Origin: Streptococcus sanguinis | Lineage (GTDB): Bacteria > Bacillota > Bacilli > Lactobacillales > Streptococcaceae | Assembly (NCBI RefSeq): GCF_001078705.1 | Contig: NZ_CDMW01000001.1 | Location: forward strand, 563,106-627,105 | Reading direction: 5' to 3' | Length of the DNA: 64,000 nt | In this document: positions 61,229 to 64,000 of the stretch, one piece after another | How positions within the stretch are numbered: the first letter of the stretch is position 1 | Layout: every line of letters starts with the position of its first letter | Notes under the pieces: generated by a model | Told to the model about the DNA's origin: nothing | The model's database searches: none | Seen by the model: only the letters and a program-made list of their open reading frames with translations | Position numbers and translations under genes: made by a program

Positions 61229-63640
61229 ATGAAAAATCAATTTTTTAACAAGCAGGTTCAACGCTTTTCTATTCGTAAATATTCTCTAGGAGCAGTTTCA
61301 GTGCTTCTAGGAACATTATTATTTGCAGGGACTCAAACAGTTGCTGCTGATCAAGTAATTTCGCCAACTGGTACTGATTCAGTAGTTTCTACAGCACCTT
61401 CTGACATAGCAGTGGATACAAATCAGAGTGTTTCAGAAAAGTCAGATGCAACAGTAAGTTCTGATATTGAATCGGAAACAAAAAATGCTGTAAATAACAA
61501 TTTAGTTAGTATTGAAAATGGAGTAACTTCTAAAGTTCCTGAACCACTAGAAACTGAAAATAAAGCGACAAATGCAAATGATATTCCAATCAGCACTGAG
61601 CCTGTTTCTGATCAAACGTCAACAGTTAATGAAAAACAGAAAACTGTAGAAGTAAATCCAGTTATAGATGATCCTACTAATCCTAAACATTTAGTAACAC
61701 GTGGCTATGCCGCTTCGAATCTAGATAAGCCAGCAACCTCAATTGTTAATGATGTCAGCCGTCGCCGTGCGACTAAAGAAGAAAAAACAACTCTCAAAAC
61801 AACTGTTGGTAAAGTTGCAAACGGGACTGGACATACGACTTTACTAGCTACAGGGAATGGATCAATCGCTCGGGGCGATGACTATCCGGCTAGATTTAAA
61901 AACGGAAGCATTGATGACTGGAGGTTTTATGTAAATGAATGTACTTCATTTGTGGCATATCGCTTAAGCTCTGTAAATCATTATGAAATTGCACCTGCTT
62001 ATGGTAATGGAGGAGAGTGGGGTTATCACGCACGGCGGGATGGAATCAGAGTTGATAACAAACCAGCTCTCGGCTCAGTTGCATGGTATGATAATCAATA
62101 TAAGCATGTTGCCTGGGTTTCAAATGTATTGGGAGATAATGTAGAAATTGAAGAATATAATTGGTTCGGAGATCATCGATATCATCGACAAATTGTACAT
62201 AAAAGTACAATTACCGGTTTCATTCATTTCAAAGATATTGCTGGAGGTTCTTCTAATCCAACTCCCCAACCTTCAGATAACCGAGGAATCCCTGCCAGTG
62301 GAGTATATCACTTCACTCAAAGAGCCTCCATTAAAGCTGAACCTAAGATGTCTAGTCCTGAATTAGCTTATTATGATGCAGGACAAACTGTTACATATGA
62401 TCGCAAATTGGAAGCAGATGGCCATCAATGGATTAGCTATCTCTCCTTTGCTGGAAATCGTAGATATATTGCCATTGGAGTAACAAAGCCAAAGGCTCCT
62501 TTAAAGGGAACCTTGACTATCCAAAACAATAATGCTCAGACAGGGACTTTTGATGTCATTGTATCTGATGTCTCTAGCCCGTATGGTGTGAAAGAAGTGA
62601 AATTACCAACTTGGTCAAGTGAAAATGGACAAGATGATATTGTTTGGTACACTGCTGCTAAACAGCCTAATGGAACATATAAAATAACTGTCAATGCAAA
62701 TAAACATAAAGGTTCTACAGGAGAGTATAATATCCATCTATATTATGTTCAAAATAATGGAGAAATGGTTGGAGCTGGGGGAACGAAGACTACCGTTTCT
62801 ATTAAGAAGCCTGAAGGGAAAATTACTATTCAAAATAATAATCCAAAAACAGGAACCTTTGATGTAGTTATATCTAACATTTCCAATCTTGGTGGTGTAA
62901 AAGAAGTAAAAGTACCTATATGGTCTAGTGCGAATGATCAAGATGATATTATTTGGTATACTCCTAAAAGACAATCGGATGGCACTTACAAATTGACAAT
63001 AAAGGCTAGCGATCATAAATATTCCACTGGAAAATATAATGTGCATTTATACTATGTTCAAAATAATGGCCAAATGATTTGTGTAACAGGAACGACGACA
63101 GAAGTCTCCTTGGATAAGGAATTAATCCGGCCGACAGGAACTATTACTATTCGGAATAATACTTCAAAGACAGGTACCTTTGATATTATTGTGTCTAATG
63201 TTTCTAATCCTGGTGGTGTAAAAGAAGTAAAGGTACCTACATGGTCTGCTGCCAATGACCAAGATGACGTGGTTTGGTACACTGCTAGCAAGCAACCAGA
63301 TGGGACTTACAAACAGACTGTTAAAGTAAGTGATCATAAAAATTCCACAGGGAAATACAACGTCCACCTGTACTACGTTCAGGATGACGGAAAACTTGTA
63401 GGTGCCGGCTCAGCTACTACGGAAGTCTCATTACCAGCTATATCTATTCCATCAAAAGGGAATTACGTTTTTCAAGGCTATGCTTCTATTCGGTCTGAAG
63501 CTAAAATATCAAGTCCAGAACTAGCAAACTTTGACAAAGGGAGCACAGTCTTTTATGATCAAACTTTTATTGCAGATGGCCATCAGTGGATTAGCTATGT
63601 TGGGTATAGTGGTAGTCGTCGTTATGTGGCAATAAATTAA
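61229..63640 (+). CDS. secreted CHAP-domain cell-wall hydrolase with GBS Bsp-like repeats
   Basis: 803 residues. A YSIRK-type signal peptide (FSIRKYSLGAVSVLLG, 13-28) is cleaved near AADQ (40-41). A low-complexity Ser/Thr/Glu region spans about 42-190. The CHAP domain (about 215-336) has catalytic Cys238 (NECTSFVAYRL) and His293 (KHVAWVSN). An SH3-like domain (353-417), three Bsp-like repeats (about 426-526, 529-628, 636-735) and a second SH3-like domain (744-803) follow. No LPXTG is present, so wall binding is non-covalent. It resembles streptococcal murein hydrolases and fratricins. Confidence 0.88.
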   Translation: MKNQFFNKQVQRFSIRKYSLGAVSVLLGTLLFAGTQTVAADQVISPTGTDSVVSTAPSDIAVDTNQSVSEKSDATVSSDIESETKNAVNNNLVSIENGVTSKVPEPLETENKATNANDIPISTEPVSDQTSTVNEKQKTVEVNPVIDDPTNPKHLVTRGYAASNLDKPATSIVNDVSRRRATKEEKTTLKTTVGKVANGTGHTTLLATGNGSIARGDDYPARFKNGSIDDWRFYVNECTSFVAYRLSSVNHYEIAPAYGNGGEWGYHARRDGIRVDNKPALGSVAWYDNQYKHVAWVSNVLGDNVEIEEYNWFGDHRYHRQIVHKSTITGFIHFKDIAGGSSNPTPQPSDNRGIPASGVYHFTQRASIKAEPKMSSPELAYYDAGQTVTYDRKLEADGHQWISYLSFAGNRRYIAIGVTKPKAPLKGTLTIQNNNAQTGTFDVIVSDVSSPYGVKEVKLPTWSSENGQDDIVWYTAAKQPNGTYKITVNANKHKGSTGEYNIHLYYVQNNGEMVGAGGTKTTVSIKKPEGKITIQNNNPKTGTFDVVISNISNLGGVKEVKVPIWSSANDQDDIIWYTPKRQSDGTYKLTIKASDHKYSTGKYNVHLYYVQNNGQMICVTGTTTEVSLDKELIRPTGTITIRNNTSKTGTFDIIVSNVSNPGGVKEVKVPTWSAANDQDDVVWYTASKQPDGTYKQTVKVSDHKNSTGKYNVHLYYVQDDGKLVGAGSATTEVSLPAISIPSKGNYVFQGYASIRSEAKISSPELANFDKGSTVFYDQTFIADGHQWISYVGYSGSRRYVAIN

Positions 63641-63664
63641 TTTTATAATATTTCAACATGATTA

Positions 63665-63693
63665 TTGATTTTATTGATTTAAAATGTTACAAT
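63665..63693 (+). promoter_or_regulatory. promoter of the terminal lipoprotein gene
   Basis: TTGATT and TACAAT are separated by 17 bases, about 40 bases before the start codon. Confidence 0.55.
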
Positions 63694-63734
63694 AAGATTA
63701 CAAAAAGGTATTAATTCACGAGGAGGCCTCTTTT

Positions 63735-64000
63735 ATGAAAATGCAAAAATTACTGCTTACTAGTACAACGCTTGTTGCGTCCGTTTTCTTACTTATTTCT
63801 TGTGGCAAACAGCAGGAGAAGCAGCTACCTCAAAGTAGTAGCTCTAGTCAAACAGTTCAAACTTCTAAATCAGATGACAAATCTGAAGCGAAAGTTGTTC
63901 AATCAGCTAGCCAAGATGAAACTGATGTGGCATCGGCATCTTCTGAAGCTCAGCCTAAAAATGAAACAAAGTCTGACACGAAAGACCCAGCCACTCCAGC
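63735..64000 (+). CDS. Ser-rich lipoprotein, 3'-truncated by window edge
   Basis: Starts after AGGAGG and reads MKMQKLLLTSTTLVASVFLL, with lipobox LISC, so the mature protein is a membrane lipoprotein. The visible 60 residues after it are a Ser/Gln/Lys/Glu-rich linker with no domain yet. The frame is open to the last base. A globular domain presumably lies beyond the window, so function cannot be given. Confidence 0.8.
   Translation, partial: MKMQKLLLTSTTLVASVFLLISCGKQQEKQLPQSSSSSQTVQTSKSDDKSEAKVVQSASQDETDVASASSEAQPKNETKSDTKDPATP

Noticed and set aside
61270-61277. TACGAATA on the minus strand
   Set aside because: It lies inside the coding sequence for the YSIRK motif and faces no plausible gene.

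Overview
The window looks like chromosome of a Sanguinis-group Streptococcus, most likely S. sanguinis or a close relative. The evidence is low-GC Firmicute codon use, strong SD sequences (GGAGG), and streptococcal sigma-X com-boxes (TACGAATA, TGCGAATA). Diagnostic gene sets point the same way: arcABCD-arcT with an Fnr-like flp upstream and argR-queA converging on it, argCJBD, comEA-comEC, coiA-pepF, and a YSIRK signal peptide. The species name is inference from recalled gene order. No rRNA, tRNA, CRISPR array, prophage or insertion sequence was seen.

Layout. 0-4 kb: the partial TCA branch acnA-citZ-icd that feeds glutamate synthesis; icd appears to carry an in-frame internal deletion that removes its metal-binding segment. 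4-6.4 kb: a small membrane protein and a DEAD-box helicase behind a leader with an internal intrinsic terminator. 6.4-10.1 kb: a galactitol-family PTS (IIA, IIB, IIC) with an intact DeoR/LacR-type regulator downstream and a decayed fragment of a second one upstream. 10-16.7 kb: assorted housekeeping genes (ICMT-like, acetyltransferase/glycosyltransferase fusion, GIY-YIG, TrmN6-like, P-type ATPase, plsC, HXXEE). 16.8-19.7 kb: comEA-comEC under a com-box. 19.9-24.1 kb: DUF805 protein with a Gln-rich repeat tail, holA, sodA and a membrane-anchored beta-lactamase-fold protein. 24.2-25.8 kb: a YhfC-SdpR-SdpI-like operon.

25.8-35.2 kb holds the arginine deiminase island: flp, a cre-overlapped arcA promoter, arcA-arcB-arcC-arcD-arcT, and the opposing small protein-queA-argR operon. 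nagB (with a NagR-like operator), a DacA-type PBP, an MFS permease and coiA (with a com-box) follow. From 39.9 to 43.7 kb, between coiA and pepF, lies a tandem family of six small lipoprotein genes, one frameshifted. They alternate with decayed fragments of a second small ORF, and most copies have a conserved hairpin leader. pepF, an O-methyltransferase, prsA and a T-box-controlled LURP-one/alaS operon come next.

51-55.2 kb is argCJBD behind an ARG-box-like site and an unusual palindromic promoter and leader. 55.2-58.7 kb is an autoregulated-looking membrane-protease cluster: small membrane protein, XRE repressor, a 34-codon coupled ORF, DUF3169, DUF3267 and two CPBP proteins. After a diacylglycerol kinase and a BOX-like palindromic element, 60-63.7 kb contains an XRE-TPR (RRNPP-type) regulator, a 15-residue hydrophobic peptide ORF with good initiation signals, and a YSIRK-secreted CHAP-domain wall hydrolase. 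This is a candidate peptide-signalling cassette. The window ends inside a Ser-rich lipoprotein gene.

The most interesting items are the 60-63.7 kb peptide cassette, the lipoprotein array with its eroded partner ORF and covarying leader hairpin, the apparently disabled icd, and the 55-58.7 kb protease cluster.
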